Shown: piece after piece, positions 9,365 to 18,343 of the stretch
Layout of the letters: each line of letters starts with the position of its first letter
Position numbering within the stretch: the first letter of the stretch is position 1
Assembly (NCBI RefSeq): GCF_001429065.1
Contig: NZ_LMIB01000016.1
Location: 195,684 to 259,683, forward strand
Source: Sphingomonas sp. Root710
GTDB taxonomy: Bacteria; Pseudomonadota; Alphaproteobacteria; Sphingomonadales; Sphingomonadaceae
Direction of reading: 5' to 3'
Length of the DNA stretch: 64,000 nt
Translations under genes and position numbers: made by a program
The notes under the pieces: model-generated
What the model saw: only the letters and a program-made list of their open reading frames with translations
What the model was told of the DNA's origin: nothing
Database searches by the model: none

Positions 9365-10225
9365 CTAGCCTAGCGTTTTTCCGGAGATCGACAAAATCCG
9401 CTCGGCTTGCACGAGATGGAGCCGCTCGACCATCTCGCCATTGACGCGGATCGCGCCCTTGCCGGCATTTTCAGGCGCGGCGAAGCCCGCCATCGCCGCC
9501 TCGGCCCAGGCGATTTCCGCCGCCGAGGGGCTGAACCCCCGGTTTGCGCCTTCGATCTGGCGCGGATGGATCAGCGTCTTGCCGTCGAAGCCATAGGCCT
9601 TGGCCTCGGCGCATTGCCGTTCGAGCCCGGCATCGTCCTCGAACGCGTTGTAGACGCCGTCGAGGATCGCCAGCCCATGCCCCTTGGCCGCCGCCACGGC
9701 GAGCGCCATCATACCCAGAAAGGGGGTGCGTTCCACGGTCAGCGCGGCGCCCATCTCCTTGGCCAGGTCGTTGGTGCCCAGCACGAAGGCGCCAGGCCGG
9801 GCCGCCGCCATAGCCGACGCGATCGCGTCGAGCCGGAAGATCGCCCGCGCCGCCTCGATCATCGCCCAGAATCCGGTCCCGGCCGGCGCTCTTGCGAGCG
9901 CGGCCTGATAGGCCTGCACCGTTTCGGCATCGCCGACCTTGGGCGCAAGCACGGCATGCGCGCCCGATTCCGCCGCCGCGGCGAGATCCTCTTCGGCCCA
10001 AGGGGTGCCGAGCGCGTTGACGCGGATCACCAGTTCACGGTCGCCGAAGCCGCCCGCGCGCACCGCCGCGACCGCATTGGCGCGCGCCGCCTCCTTCGCC
10101 TCGGGTGCCACCGCATCCTCGAGGTCGAAGATCACCACGTCGCACGGCAGGCTCCGCGCCTTCTCGATCGCGCGGAGGTTCGAGGCAGGCATGTAGAGCG
10201 CGCTGCGGCGGGGGCGGATAGTCAT
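9365..10225 (-). CDS. HpcH/HpaI aldolase / CitE-like lyase
   Basis: 286 residues. Motifs of the CitE-like TIM-barrel family are present: RSALYMPASN at the N-terminus, the Mg-binding DLEDAV region, RVNALGTPW, and GKTLIHPRQIE near the C-terminus. Members cleave malyl-CoA, citramalyl-CoA or related acids using a divalent metal. It stands alone, without citrate lyase alpha or gamma subunits, as is usual for citramalyl-CoA or malyl-CoA lyases; the substrate is open. The start is the ATG at 10225, which has GGAG seven bases upstream; a longer reading upstream has no such site and is rejected. Confidence 0.88.
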   Translation of the reverse strand: MTIRPRRSALYMPASNLRAIEKARSLPCDVVIFDLEDAVAPEAKEAARANAVAAVRAGGFGDRELVIRVNALGTPWAEEDLAAAAESGAHAVLAPKVGDAETVQAYQAALARAPAGTGFWAMIEAARAIFRLDAIASAMAAARPGAFVLGTNDLAKEMGAALTVERTPFLGMMALAVAAAKGHGLAILDGVYNAFEDDAGLERQCAEAKAYGFDGKTLIHPRQIEGANRGFSPSAAEIAWAEAAMAGFAAPENAGKGAIRVNGEMVERLHLVQAERILSISGKTLG

Positions 10226-10269
10226 GATCGAACTCCTATTCCTCCCCGTACCGGGGGGGAATGTGCCGA

Positions 10270-11070
10270 TCAATGCACGAAGCGCGCCACGACTTCCCGA
10301 TACGACCGGCTGACCTTCACCTGCGCGCCCGAATCGAGCACCAGGAAACATTCGCCGTTGGTATGCGGCTTGACCTGGCGGACGAGGTCGAGATTGACGA
10401 TCGTCGAGCGGTGAACGCGCTGGAAGCGGCGCGGATCGAGCCGCTTCTCGAGATCCTTCATCGTCTCGCGCAGGATCAGCGTGTTGTCGCCGGTGTAGAT
10501 GCACATATAATCGCCGGCGGCATCGATCCGCTCGATCGAATCGACGTCGACGCGGAATATCTTGCCGCGATCCTTGATGTTGATCAGCTTTTCGAAGCGG
10601 TTCGATGCCGGCGCGTCATCACCCTCGGCCAATGTCTCGGCCGCATCGGGCGCCACTTCCTGCAACACGCCCTTGAGCCGGCCGGCTTCCTCGACACCGC
10701 GCTTCTCGGCCAGCCGCTGACGGACCCGGTCGAGCGTGTCCGCCAGCCGCTGCTCGTCGACAGGCTTGAGCAGATAATCCATCGCCTGCGCCTCGAAGGC
10801 GCGGATCGCATGGTCCTGATAGGCGGTGACGAACACGAACAGCGGCGGTTCGACTTCCATCAGTCCCTGAATGACCGAAAAGCCGTCGAAACCCGGCATC
10901 TGGATGTCGAGGAAGACCAGATCGGGCTTGTGGGTCTTGATCGCCCTGATGGCCTCACGGCCGTTCAGGCAGGTTTCGATGATTTCGACATCCTCGTGCG
11001 GCGCCAGCCTCAATTGAAGGCCCTGAATGGCCAGCGGCTCGTCATCGACGAGAATGGTTCGGATCGTCAT
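10270..11070 (-). CDS. LytTR-family response regulator (LytR/AlgR type)
   Basis: 266 residues. Receiver domain at residues 1-120 with phosphoacceptor Asp55 (VFLDIQMPG), linker, then a LytTR DNA-binding domain at about residues 165-262 (FRVDVDSIERIDAAGDY, RFQRVHRSTIVNLDLV). LytTR proteins bind direct-repeat sites as dimers. The start codon overlaps the stop of the upstream kinase gene by 4 bases, the normal arrangement for a LytS/AlgZ-type kinase with its regulator. Regulated genes are not identifiable from the sequence. Confidence 0.93.
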   Translation of the reverse strand: MTIRTILVDDEPLAIQGLQLRLAPHEDVEIIETCLNGREAIRAIKTHKPDLVFLDIQMPGFDGFSVIQGLMEVEPPLFVFVTAYQDHAIRAFEAQAMDYLLKPVDEQRLADTLDRVRQRLAEKRGVEEAGRLKGVLQEVAPDAAETLAEGDDAPASNRFEKLINIKDRGKIFRVDVDSIERIDAAGDYMCIYTGDNTLILRETMKDLEKRLDPRRFQRVHRSTIVNLDLVRQVKPHTNGECFLVLDSGAQVKVSRSYREVVARFVH

Positions 11071-12176
11071 GCACTATCCTTGCGCTGTTTCGCGGACTGG
11101 AAGGGGATGTCGATCACGACACCAAAGCCTTCCTCCCGGCCAGTCTGGACCTCAAAACGCTGGTCCGTGCCATAGGCCTGCGCCAGTCTGTCGCGAATAT
11201 TCGCCAGACCGACGCCGGTAGAAGAGGTGGGGCGTTGCATGCCATCGGTCAACCCGGGCCCCGTGTCCGTTACCGAAATGATCAAACGGCGATCCGGTTC
11301 CACGCCCTGCAGCCGCGCGGCGACATTGATGTCGGCACCTTCCTCCTGCGGCGTCACCGCATATTTGATCGCATTTTCGACGAGCGGCTGGAGCAGCAGC
11401 GACGGCAACCGCGCTTCCAAAGCGGCCGGGTCGATGTCGAACCCGGCGCGCAGCCGGTCCTCGAAGCGCATTTTCTCGATATCGAGATAGAGTTTGAGCG
11501 TTTCGATCTCCTGGGCGAGGCTCACCGTGCCCTCGGGCTCGTTGGCCAGCGTGTAGCGCAGGAAGGAAGACAGGCGCGACAGCATCGCGTTGGCGCGCTG
11601 GGTTTCCTTGAGCAGTACCAGCGTCGAGATCGAATTGAGCGTGTTGAACAGGAAATGCGGGTTGAGCTGATAGCGCAGCATCGCCAGCTGTGCCGACGAG
11701 GCCTGGCTTTCCAGCCGCTCGACGCGGTCGCTCTGCTGTTCGAGCAGCAGGTAGAAGTTGATTCCGTAATAGAGCGCCGACCAGGCCGCGAGCAGCGAGA
11801 AATCGAGCAGGATCGCGCCGAAGAACTGGATGCCGACCGGCATTTCCTCGGGCCGGTAGAAGGTCGCATGCGCCCAGGTCTCGATCGACGAGAAGATCGC
11901 GGCGGCGATGATCAGGATCGGGATCGACAGCGACCAGGTGATGATCGGCCTCTGCTGGATCAGCCGGCGATAGGCCGACGCCATCAGCAGCGTCAGCGAA
12001 TAGCCCGTCGCGGTGGTCAGCGCGGTCGGAACGACGAACAGCAGACCCATATTGTTCGCAAGGCCGCCCAGCGATCGCAGCACGAAATAGCCGGTCCACC
12101 CCGCCGACTGGAGCACCCAGAAGGCGTGGTTCTTGTCGTCGAAGAAGGGTTTCTGGCCAAGGGGAACGAAAGGCAT
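11067..12176 (-). CDS. LytS/AlgZ-like sensor histidine kinase (His_kinase family)
   Basis: From the ATG used here the protein is 369 residues. About four membrane segments fill residues 10-140, followed by the PF06580-type phosphorylation box with His174 in YQLNPHFLFNTLNSIS and a HATPase domain (QPLVENAIKYAV, VTDTGPGL). It phosphorylates the adjacent LytTR regulator. The start is uncertain: an ATG 60 bases upstream at 12236 lies inside a palindromic repeat, so I prefer 12176, although neither has a clear ribosome site. It is most likely co-transcribed with the regulator. Confidence 0.9.
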   Translation of the reverse strand: MPFVPLGQKPFFDDKNHAFWVLQSAGWTGYFVLRSLGGLANNMGLLFVVPTALTTATGYSLTLLMASAYRRLIQQRPIITWSLSIPILIIAAAIFSSIETWAHATFYRPEEMPVGIQFFGAILLDFSLLAAWSALYYGINFYLLLEQQSDRVERLESQASSAQLAMLRYQLNPHFLFNTLNSISTLVLLKETQRANAMLSRLSSFLRYTLANEPEGTVSLAQEIETLKLYLDIEKMRFEDRLRAGFDIDPAALEARLPSLLLQPLVENAIKYAVTPQEEGADINVAARLQGVEPDRRLIISVTDTGPGLTDGMQRPTSSTGVGLANIRDRLAQAYGTDQRFEVQTGREEGFGVVIDIPFQSAKQRKDSA

Positions 12177-12231
12177 GAGGTGAGTCTTAGAGGATGGAGG
12201 AGAAGTTTCCAAACCTCGCCTCTTTTCCAAC

Positions 12232-12318
12232 GTCATCCTGAACTTGTTTCCGGATCCGCCGTGCCCCGGGAGAGCGCTCTCGGGTGGAGGAATGGATCCT
12301 GAACAAGTTCAGGATGAC
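12232..12318. repeat. 87-nt palindromic repeat, family A (copy 1)
   Basis: Outer arms GTCATCCTGAAC and GTTCAGGATGAC bound an 87-nt element between the kinase and symporter genes. Each arm also folds on itself (ATCCTGAA pairs with a TTCAGGAT-like half). A second copy of identical length lies at 32792-32878 and a longer one at 39078-39211. It may act as a terminator or mRNA stabiliser; this is inference. Confidence 0.85.
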
Positions 12319-12326
12319 CTATTCCC

Positions 12327-13604
12327 TTACCCCAGCGCCGCCTTCAATTTCTCGCGATCGAGCGCGCCTTCCCAGCGGGCGATCACTACCGTGGCCACCG
12401 CATTGCCGATGAAATTGGTGAGGCTGCGGCACTCACTCATGAAGCGATCGATGCCGAGGATCAGCGCCATGCCCGCGACCGGCACCGAGGGGACGATCGA
12501 CAGTGTCGCCGCCAGGGTGATGAACCCCGCGCCGGTGACCCCCGCCGCGCCCTTCGACGAGATCATCGCGACGAGCAGCAGGCTGATCTGCTCGCCCAGC
12601 GACAGATCGACGTCGCAGGCCTGGGCGATGAACAACGCCGCCAGCGTCATGTAAATGTTGGTGCCGTCGAGGTTGAACGAATAGCCGGTGGGCACGACGA
12701 GGCCGACCACAGGCTTGTCGCACCCCGCCATCTCCATCTTGGCGACGAGGTTGGGCAGCGCGCTCTCGGACGAAGAGGTTCCGAGCACGAGCAACAGCTC
12801 GTCCTTCAGATAGGTGATCAGCCTGAAGATAGAGAAGCCCGCCGCCCAGGATACCGCCCCGAGCACGAGGACGATGAAGGCCAGCGCGGTCAGGTAGAAG
12901 CACAGGATCAGCCCGCCGAGATTGGCGAGCGTGCCTATCCCGAATTTGCCGATGGTGAAGGCCATTGCCCCGAACGCCCCGATCGGCGCGGCCTTCATCA
13001 ATATCCCGACCAGCCGGAACACCACCGCCGTCAGCCGCTCGAGCAGGTCGAGCACCGGCGCGGCGCGCTCGCCGCTCAGCGACAGCGCGATGCCGAACAG
13101 GATCGCGACGAACAGCACCTGGAGAATCTCGCCCTCGGCCAGCGCCGATACCAGCGTCGCGGGGATGATGTTCATCAGGAAGCCGGTCAGCGTCTGGTCG
13201 TGCGCCTTTTCGGCATATTCGGCGATATGGCTGGTATCGAGCGAGGCGGGCGCGATGTGCATCCCCGCCCCCGGCTGGACGACATTGGCGACGATCAGCC
13301 CGACGATCAGCGCGAAGGTCGACAGGACGAGGAAATAGCCGAAGGTCTTGACCGCGACCCGCCCCAGTTCGCCGAGGTCACGCAGACCGGCGATGCCGGT
13401 GACGACGGTCAGGAAGATCACCGGGGCGATGATCATCTTCACCAGCTTGATGAAGGCGTCGCCGAGCGGTTTCAGCTGGGTGGCGATGTCCGGGGCAAAG
13501 GCGCCGAGGGCGATGCCCAGCACGATCGCGACCAGCACCTGCGCATAGAGCGACCGCCAAAAGGGGGGGCGAACCGGAATCATGGTGTCGCCGTCGATGA
13601 TCAT
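12327..13604 (-). CDS. Dicarboxylate/amino acid:cation symporter (DAACS family)
   Basis: 425 residues with about eight membrane segments. The two diagnostic motifs of the GltP/DctA fold are present: the serine-rich hairpin [12 protein letters not shown] and the substrate/Na-binding [10 protein letters not shown]. It imports C4-dicarboxylates or acidic amino acids with H+ or Na+ at the inner membrane. Which substrate is taken cannot be told from sequence alone. The ATG has a strong GGGAGGGGG ribosome site. It may be transcribed separately, since repeats flank it on both sides. Confidence 0.92.
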   Translation of the reverse strand: MIIDGDTMIPVRPPFWRSLYAQVLVAIVLGIALGAFAPDIATQLKPLGDAFIKLVKMIIAPVIFLTVVTGIAGLRDLGELGRVAVKTFGYFLVLSTFALIVGLIVANVVQPGAGMHIAPASLDTSHIAEYAEKAHDQTLTGFLMNIIPATLVSALAEGEILQVLFVAILFGIALSLSGERAAPVLDLLERLTAVVFRLVGILMKAAPIGAFGAMAFTIGKFGIGTLANLGGLILCFYLTALAFIVLVLGAVSWAAGFSIFRLITYLKDELLLVLGTSSSESALPNLVAKMEMAGCDKPVVGLVVPTGYSFNLDGTNIYMTLAALFIAQACDVDLSLGEQISLLLVAMISSKGAAGVTGAGFITLAATLSIVPSVPVAGMALILGIDRFMSECRSLTNFIGNAVATVVIARWEGALDREKLKAALG

Positions 13605-13645
13605 AGCTGGCCCCCTCCCTGCTGATGGGTGGAGGATGCCCTAGT

Positions 13646-13670
13646 CCCCCCTCCCTGCCAAGGGAGGGGA
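13646..13670. repeat. Short palindrome of the CCCTCCCTGCCAAGGGAGG family (family C, partial)
   Basis: A 25-base palindrome CCCCTCCCTGCCAAGGGAGG-like sits between the symporter start and the stop of the TonB receptor gene. The same arm occurs twice, inverted, in the larger element at 42506-42622. Confidence 0.7.
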
Positions 13671-13676
13671 GTTTAC

Positions 13677-15698
13677 CTACCGCAGTTCGTATCTGAGCGC
13701 CGCCCACAAGGTCCGCGGCGTCGCGCGCTCGACCGTACCGTCCGCGCCCACCGTAGCTTCGACCCGCTTGTTCGCGATATTCTCGGCGCGCAGCTCGGCG
13801 GTCAGGCCCCGGCCCAGCGGCACCGACGCCACCGCGTCGACCGTCAACGCATCGTCGAGGCGGCGGCTGTTCTGGTCATCCTCATATTGCGCGCCGATGT
13901 AGCGGACGGTCGCGCCGACCCTGACGAGGCCGGGCCGGTTCCACTCGACGGTGGCGCTCGCCTGGTCGCGCGGGGTCTGCGCCGGGCGCAGCCCGTCGAG
14001 CGCTACGGCCGCGCCGCTCGACCGGACGCGCGGATCGATGTGCGAATAGCTGGCGTGGAGCCGCCAGTCGCCCAGCGTCGCGAAGCCCTCGACCTCGACG
14101 CCGCGGCTGCGGATCGCGTCGACATTCTGCCGCTGGCGCGTGTTGGGCGCGATGGTGACGTTCGAAATGGCGTCGTCGAGCCGGTTCCAGAAAAGCGTCG
14201 CCGCGATCCGCCAGTTCGCGATCGGCTGGAAGGACAGGCCTCCCTCGATGCCCTTCACCCGTTCGGGATCGAGCGCCGGATTGGCCACGGTCGAGTCATT
14301 GCCCGCGCGGAATGGACGATAGAGTTCGTTGAGCGTCGGCAGCCGCCAGCCGGTATAGGCCGCCGCGCGCAGGGTGATCGCCGAGGCACCCGGCGGGTTC
14401 CAGGCGATTCCCGCGCGCCCGGTCGCCTCGGTGCCCGAACGATCGGGGTAGCGCGCCGTATTCGCCGCGACGAACGCGCCGGTATTGCGGTTGATCTCGG
14501 TCCGCCGCCCATCGCTCAGCGCCCAATGATCGACCCGGCCGCTCGCGGTGAGCGTCACCCCGTCGAGGGGCAGCAGCGCCAGTTCGGCGAAGCCGCCATA
14601 AATATCCTGCGTGCCGCCTGCCACGCGGCCGACATTGGTCGCGATCACGCGCTCCTCGGTCCGCCCGCTGACGTGGCGGACGTCGCCGCCCAGCCGCAGC
14701 TGGATCGCCTCGCCCAGCGCCGGGCGAATTTCCATCCGCGCGCCAAGCCCGTTGGCGGGGACGTTATATTGGTCGAGCGACTGGCTGACGGTCGCGCGGC
14801 CCGCGCCGATGCTGGCGAAGCCACTCGAAAATTCGCGATGCTGGAGCCAGGCGCTCGCCTCCCATTGCCAGGGTCCCCGGCCGACCAGCCGGACCGAGCT
14901 GTCGACCGCCAGATTGGCGTTGCCGGTGAAGGGCACGCCGCGGTCGCGCTGGTCGAGCAGGAACGACCCGTTCGCCTGAAGCTCGGTGTCCTCGCCGACC
15001 GGGATCACCGCCCGGGCCGAAGCGCGGCTCTGCTTGTAGCGCGCCGCCCGGTCGATCGGCCCCCGATCCTCCTCGACGACGGGGATGAAACCGTCGCCGC
15101 GCGCATGCCCGCCCGACAGCATGACGAAGCCGCCGCCCAGCTTCGCGGTCAGCGTCGCGTCGGCGTCGATCGATTCGCGGCTGCCATAGGCGATGCCCGC
15201 GCTGACGCGCTTCGCCTCGTCGGGCCCGAGGCTCGACAGCTCGATCGTCCCGGCCAGCGCCCCCGCGCCATAGACGCCGCTGCCGCCGCCGCGGGTCACC
15301 CGGACATGGCCGATCCGCGCCGGATCGAGCGCCGCCCAGCTGATCCAGCCGCCGAACGGATCGATCATCGGCACCCCGTCGAGCAGGACCAGCGCCCGGG
15401 TCGAGGCGTTCCCGCCCAGCCCGCGCAGCGTCGCGCCCTGGCTGGTCGGATGTGCCGAGCGCGCGTCGGAGCGGCGGAACTGCTGGAACCCGGCCGCGTC
15501 GCGCAGGATATCCTCCATCCGCCCGCTCGCCGACAGGTCGAGCCGCGCCTTGTCGATGCTGATCACGTCATAGGCGGCGTCGCCGGGGCTATTCGCGAGC
15601 CCCTGGCCGGTGACGACGATATCCCCGGCGTCGGCGAAGGCCGGAGCCGTAACGATCGCGATACAAGCCACGCCGGACAGAAATCGAAAATGCCGCAT
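13677..15698 (-). CDS. TonB-dependent outer-membrane receptor
   Basis: 673 residues from the chosen start. Signal peptide at residues 1-22 (cleavage near AFA-DAG), a TonB-box-like DIVVTGQG just after it, then the plug domain (about residues 30-150, with RGLGGNASTRALVLLDGVP and GSGVYGAGALAGTIEL) and a barrel ending in an aromatic-rich strand. The overall look is close to BtuB/CirA-type receptors, but no cobalamin riboswitch or siderophore genes are adjacent, so the ligand is unknown. The start is the ATG at 15698 because AAGGGG lies six bases before it; the ATG two codons earlier sits directly against that site, and further upstream ATGs are even less likely. Confidence 0.92.
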   Translation of the reverse strand: MRHFRFLSGVACIAIVTAPAFADAGDIVVTGQGLANSPGDAAYDVISIDKARLDLSASGRMEDILRDAAGFQQFRRSDARSAHPTSQGATLRGLGGNASTRALVLLDGVPMIDPFGGWISWAALDPARIGHVRVTRGGGSGVYGAGALAGTIELSSLGPDEAKRVSAGIAYGSRESIDADATLTAKLGGGFVMLSGGHARGDGFIPVVEEDRGPIDRAARYKQSRASARAVIPVGEDTELQANGSFLLDQRDRGVPFTGNANLAVDSSVRLVGRGPWQWEASAWLQHREFSSGFASIGAGRATVSQSLDQYNVPANGLGARMEIRPALGEAIQLRLGGDVRHVSGRTEERVIATNVGRVAGGTQDIYGGFAELALLPLDGVTLTASGRVDHWALSDGRRTEINRNTGAFVAANTARYPDRSGTEATGRAGIAWNPPGASAITLRAAAYTGWRLPTLNELYRPFRAGNDSTVANPALDPERVKGIEGGLSFQPIANWRIAATLFWNRLDDAISNVTIAPNTRQRQNVDAIRSRGVEVEGFATLGDWRLHASYSHIDPRVRSSGAAVALDGLRPAQTPRDQASATVEWNRPGLVRVGATVRYIGAQYEDDQNSRRLDDALTVDAVASVPLGRGLTAELRAENIANKRVEATVGADGTVERATPRTLWAALRYELR

Positions 15699-15807
15699 GA
15701 TCATCCCCTTCGCCTTGCGGCGGCGGATGGCCATGCGGGGCGGAAGCGTCAATCGGAAACTGTTTTCATCTCCGGTTGTCCCGATGGCGCGGCGGCGCAA
15801 AGACCCG

Positions 15808-16590
15808 CTAAGCGGCGACCTCGAACCGCTGCGCATAGCGCGAGGCGATCCGCGCGACCGGCATCACGACGAACACGTCGATCGTGTTGAAGGCGTGGTC
15901 GATAAAGGCGCCGTCGCCGAGTTCGGCGCCGACGCGCAGATAAGCCTTGATCAGCGGGGGCAGCCGCCGGAGCGCGAGACGCGGATCATAGCCGCCGATC
16001 GGCAAGGCCGCGAGCGGGATCGCGTCACGCCCGATCGCGCGGGCGCGCAGTTCAGCCGGGGCGAGGTGGTCGTGCGCGAGCAACGACATGCCTTCGGCGT
16101 GCTCGGCCGGATCGGTGCCCGGGAAGCTGCCGCAGCCGAACATATAGCCGATGCGGTGGCGCTGGAGATAATCGGCGATGCCGCGCCACAACAGCTGGAT
16201 CGTGCCCGCGTCGCGATAGGCGGGATCGACGCAGGAGCGGCCAAGTTCGAGCAGTTCGACGCCTTCGCGCTGCGCATGCGCCAGCACGCTCGACAGGTCG
16301 AACTCATGCGCCGAATAAAAGCCGGCATGGGCGTCGGCGACGCTTTGACGCAGCAGGCGATAGGTGCCGACCACCGGACTGCCCGGCCGGGCGTGATCCT
16401 CGACCAGCAGATGATCGCAGAGCTCGTCATAGGGATCGATGTCGCGCCCGCCTTGCTGGCCGGATCCGGTTGCGCCCATGTCGCGGAAGAAGATGTCGTA
16501 GCGCAGCCGCTGCGCCGCAACGATGTCCGCCCGGCTGGACGCCAGCCGCACCGCAAGGCGGCGTTCGGCCGCTTCGAGCATTTCCGGCAT
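15808..16590 (-). CDS. OlsB-like GNAT N-acyltransferase (ornithine-lipid type)
   Basis: 260 residues from the ATG with GGGGGA seven bases upstream; an ATG 21 bases further up is possible. The conserved block ELGRSCVDPAYRDAGTIQLL followed by YMFGCGSFPG is typical of the acyltransferase family that adds a 3-hydroxyacyl group from acyl carrier protein to an amino acid, as OlsB does with ornithine. An OlsA-type O-acyltransferase is not next to it, so lipid product and amino acid are inference. It is divergent from zwf, with about 147 bases between start codons. Confidence 0.8.
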   Translation of the reverse strand: MPEMLEAAERRLAVRLASSRADIVAAQRLRYDIFFRDMGATGSGQQGGRDIDPYDELCDHLLVEDHARPGSPVVGTYRLLRQSVADAHAGFYSAHEFDLSSVLAHAQREGVELLELGRSCVDPAYRDAGTIQLLWRGIADYLQRHRIGYMFGCGSFPGTDPAEHAEGMSLLAHDHLAPAELRARAIGRDAIPLAALPIGGYDPRLALRRLPPLIKAYLRVGAELGDGAFIDHAFNTIDVFVVMPVARIASRYAQRFEVAA

Positions 16591-16737
16591 GGCTTCGTCC
16601 CCCATCTGCACCGATGGCGATTCGAATAATGCGGCATTGCGACATCGCAGCTACCGCGATGCGATGCTTTTGCTACAAGGGCGCGCCAGAACCGTGACGG
16701 CGGCGATCCGATCACCGGCCAGCAAAAAGGGAAGCAC

Positions 16738-18195
16738 GTGACCTCAGCCAGCGAGAAACTCCTCCTGTTCGGCGCCACCGGCGACCTGTCGCAGCGCATG
16801 TTGCTGCCATCGCTCTACGGCCTCGCCGCCGACGCCTTGCTGCCCGCCAACCTCGCGATCATCGCCACCGCGCGCAGCGACCATGATGACGCCGCCTTCC
16901 GCGCCTTCGCCGAAACCGCGTTGCGCCGCTATGTCCCCGCCGAAAGGCTGGACGAGGCGGCGCTGGCGAATTTCCTGACGCGACTCACCTATGTTCCGGT
17001 CGATGCTTCGAAGGCGGAGGATTTCGCCGCCCTCGCCAGCGCGGTGGGTTCGACCGACAACGGCCTGTCGATCTTCCTGTCGACCGCGCCCTCGCTGTTC
17101 GAAGCGACGATAAACGGGCTCGCGCAGGCGGGTCTCGGCGGCGACAACGTTCGCATCGGCCTCGAAAAGCCGCTCGGCTACGACATGGCCTCGAGCCGCC
17201 ACATCAACGACGCGGTCGCGGCGGTCTTTCCGGAGGACCGCACCTTCCGCATCGATCATTATCTGGGCAAGGAAACCGTCCAGAACCTGCTCGCACTGCG
17301 GTTCGCCAACAGCCTTTTCGAGCCGCTCTGGCGGGAAGGCGGGATCGATCATGTCCAGATCACCGTGTCCGAAACGGTCGGCCTCGAAGGCCGGGTCAGC
17401 TTCTACGATGGTGCGGGCGCGATCCGCGACATGGTCCAGAATCACATGCTCCAGCTGCTCGCGCTGGTGGCGATGGAGCCCCCCGCCCAGTTCAACGCCA
17501 CCGCGGTCCGCGACGAAAAGGTGAAGGTGCTCCGCTCGCTGCGCCCGATCGACCGGAGCAACGCCACCACGCACAGCGTGATCGGCCAATATGGCCCCGG
17601 CGCGGTCGCAGGCGGAGCGGTGCCCGGCTATGCCGACGAGCTCGGCAAAGCGTCGGACACCGAGACCTTCGTCGCGATCAAGGCGCATATCGACAATTGG
17701 CGCTGGCGCGGCGTGCCCTTCTACCTGCGCACCGGCAAGCGGCTGCCCAGCCGCCAGTCCGAAATCTTCATCCAGTTCAAGAGCGTGCCGCACTCGATCT
17801 TCGACATGAAGGGCGCGGCGCTGCAACCCAACAAGCTGATCATCCGTTTGCAGCCCGACGAGAATATCAGGCTGCTGCTGATGTCGAAGGAGCCGGGGCT
17901 GGACCGCAACGGAATCAGGCTGCGCGAGATGCCGCTCGACATCTCGATGCCCAACGCGTTCGCCGACACGCGCCGTCGGATCGCCTATGAGCGCCTGCTG
18001 CTCGACCTGATCGAGGGCGACCAGACCTTGTTCGTGCGCCGTGACGAGGTCGAGGCGCAGTGGGAATGGGTCGATGCGATCCGTGACGGCTGGGACGCCA
18101 ATGCTATGAAGCCCAAGCCCTATACTGCGGGTACCTGGGGTCCGTCGGCGGCGATCGCGCTGACCGAGCGCGATGGCGTGACCTGGCATGATTAG
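16738..18195 (+). CDS. zwf: Glucose-6-phosphate 1-dehydrogenase
   Basis: 485 residues, a normal length. It oxidises glucose 6-phosphate to 6-phosphogluconolactone with NADP(+), the entry step of the Entner-Doudoroff route. N-terminal dinucleotide-binding motif LFGATGDLSQR at residues 10-20; active-site motif RIDHYLGKE at residues 171-179 with the base His and the binding Lys. Translation starts at GTG with GGGAAG upstream. An imperfect inverted repeat at 16634-16667 (GCATTGCGACATCGC against GCGATGCGATGC) lies in the promoter space shared with the divergent acyltransferase gene. It is the first gene of a cluster with pgl, edd, glk and eda. Confidence 0.97.
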   Translation: MTSASEKLLLFGATGDLSQRMLLPSLYGLAADALLPANLAIIATARSDHDDAAFRAFAETALRRYVPAERLDEAALANFLTRLTYVPVDASKAEDFAALASAVGSTDNGLSIFLSTAPSLFEATINGLAQAGLGGDNVRIGLEKPLGYDMASSRHINDAVAAVFPEDRTFRIDHYLGKETVQNLLALRFANSLFEPLWREGGIDHVQITVSETVGLEGRVSFYDGAGAIRDMVQNHMLQLLALVAMEPPAQFNATAVRDEKVKVLRSLRPIDRSNATTHSVIGQYGPGAVAGGAVPGYADELGKASDTETFVAIKAHIDNWRWRGVPFYLRTGKRLPSRQSEIFIQFKSVPHSIFDMKGAALQPNKLIIRLQPDENIRLLLMSKEPGLDRNGIRLREMPLDISMPNAFADTRRRIAYERLLLDLIEGDQTLFVRRDEVEAQWEWVDAIRDGWDANAMKPKPYTAGTWGPSAAIALTERDGVTWHD

Positions 18196-18204
18196 GCGTT
18201 GAAG

Positions 18205-18329
18205 TTCCTCCCCGGAACGGGGAGGGGGACCATCCGCAGGATGGTGGAGGGGAGAGCGGTGAGCGCGGCGCCGGATCGCTGCCCCCTCCACCGCCTTGCG
18301 GCGGTCCCCCTCCCCGTTCCGGGGAGGAA
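18205..18329. repeat. 125-nt inverted repeat between zwf and pgl (family B)
   Basis: Near-perfect 27-base arms of the type TTCCTCCCCGGAACGGGGAG, themselves palindromic, face each other across a GC-rich centre that holds further small inverted repeats. The element fills almost the whole space between zwf and pgl. If transcribed, it would form a strong structure that could limit read-through or protect the zwf mRNA end (inference). Confidence 0.85.
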
Positions 18330-18343
18330 TAGGAAGGAAATGA

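Noticed and set aside
10226-10504. Extended N-terminus of the CitE-like gene
   Set aside because: It would run through the LytTR gene region, while the ATG at 10225 has a proper ribosome site and begins the conserved motif.
12232-12318. CRISPR-like direct repeats
   Set aside because: The repeats are inverted, widely scattered and have no regular spacers or cas genes.
16634-16667. Operator in the zwf promoter region
   Set aside because: The inverted repeat is imperfect, with unequal arms; kept only as a remark under zwf.
16735-16740. CACGTG core as a parS site
   Set aside because: Flanks do not match the TGTTTCACGTGAAACA palindrome. The same holds for CACGTG near 29563.
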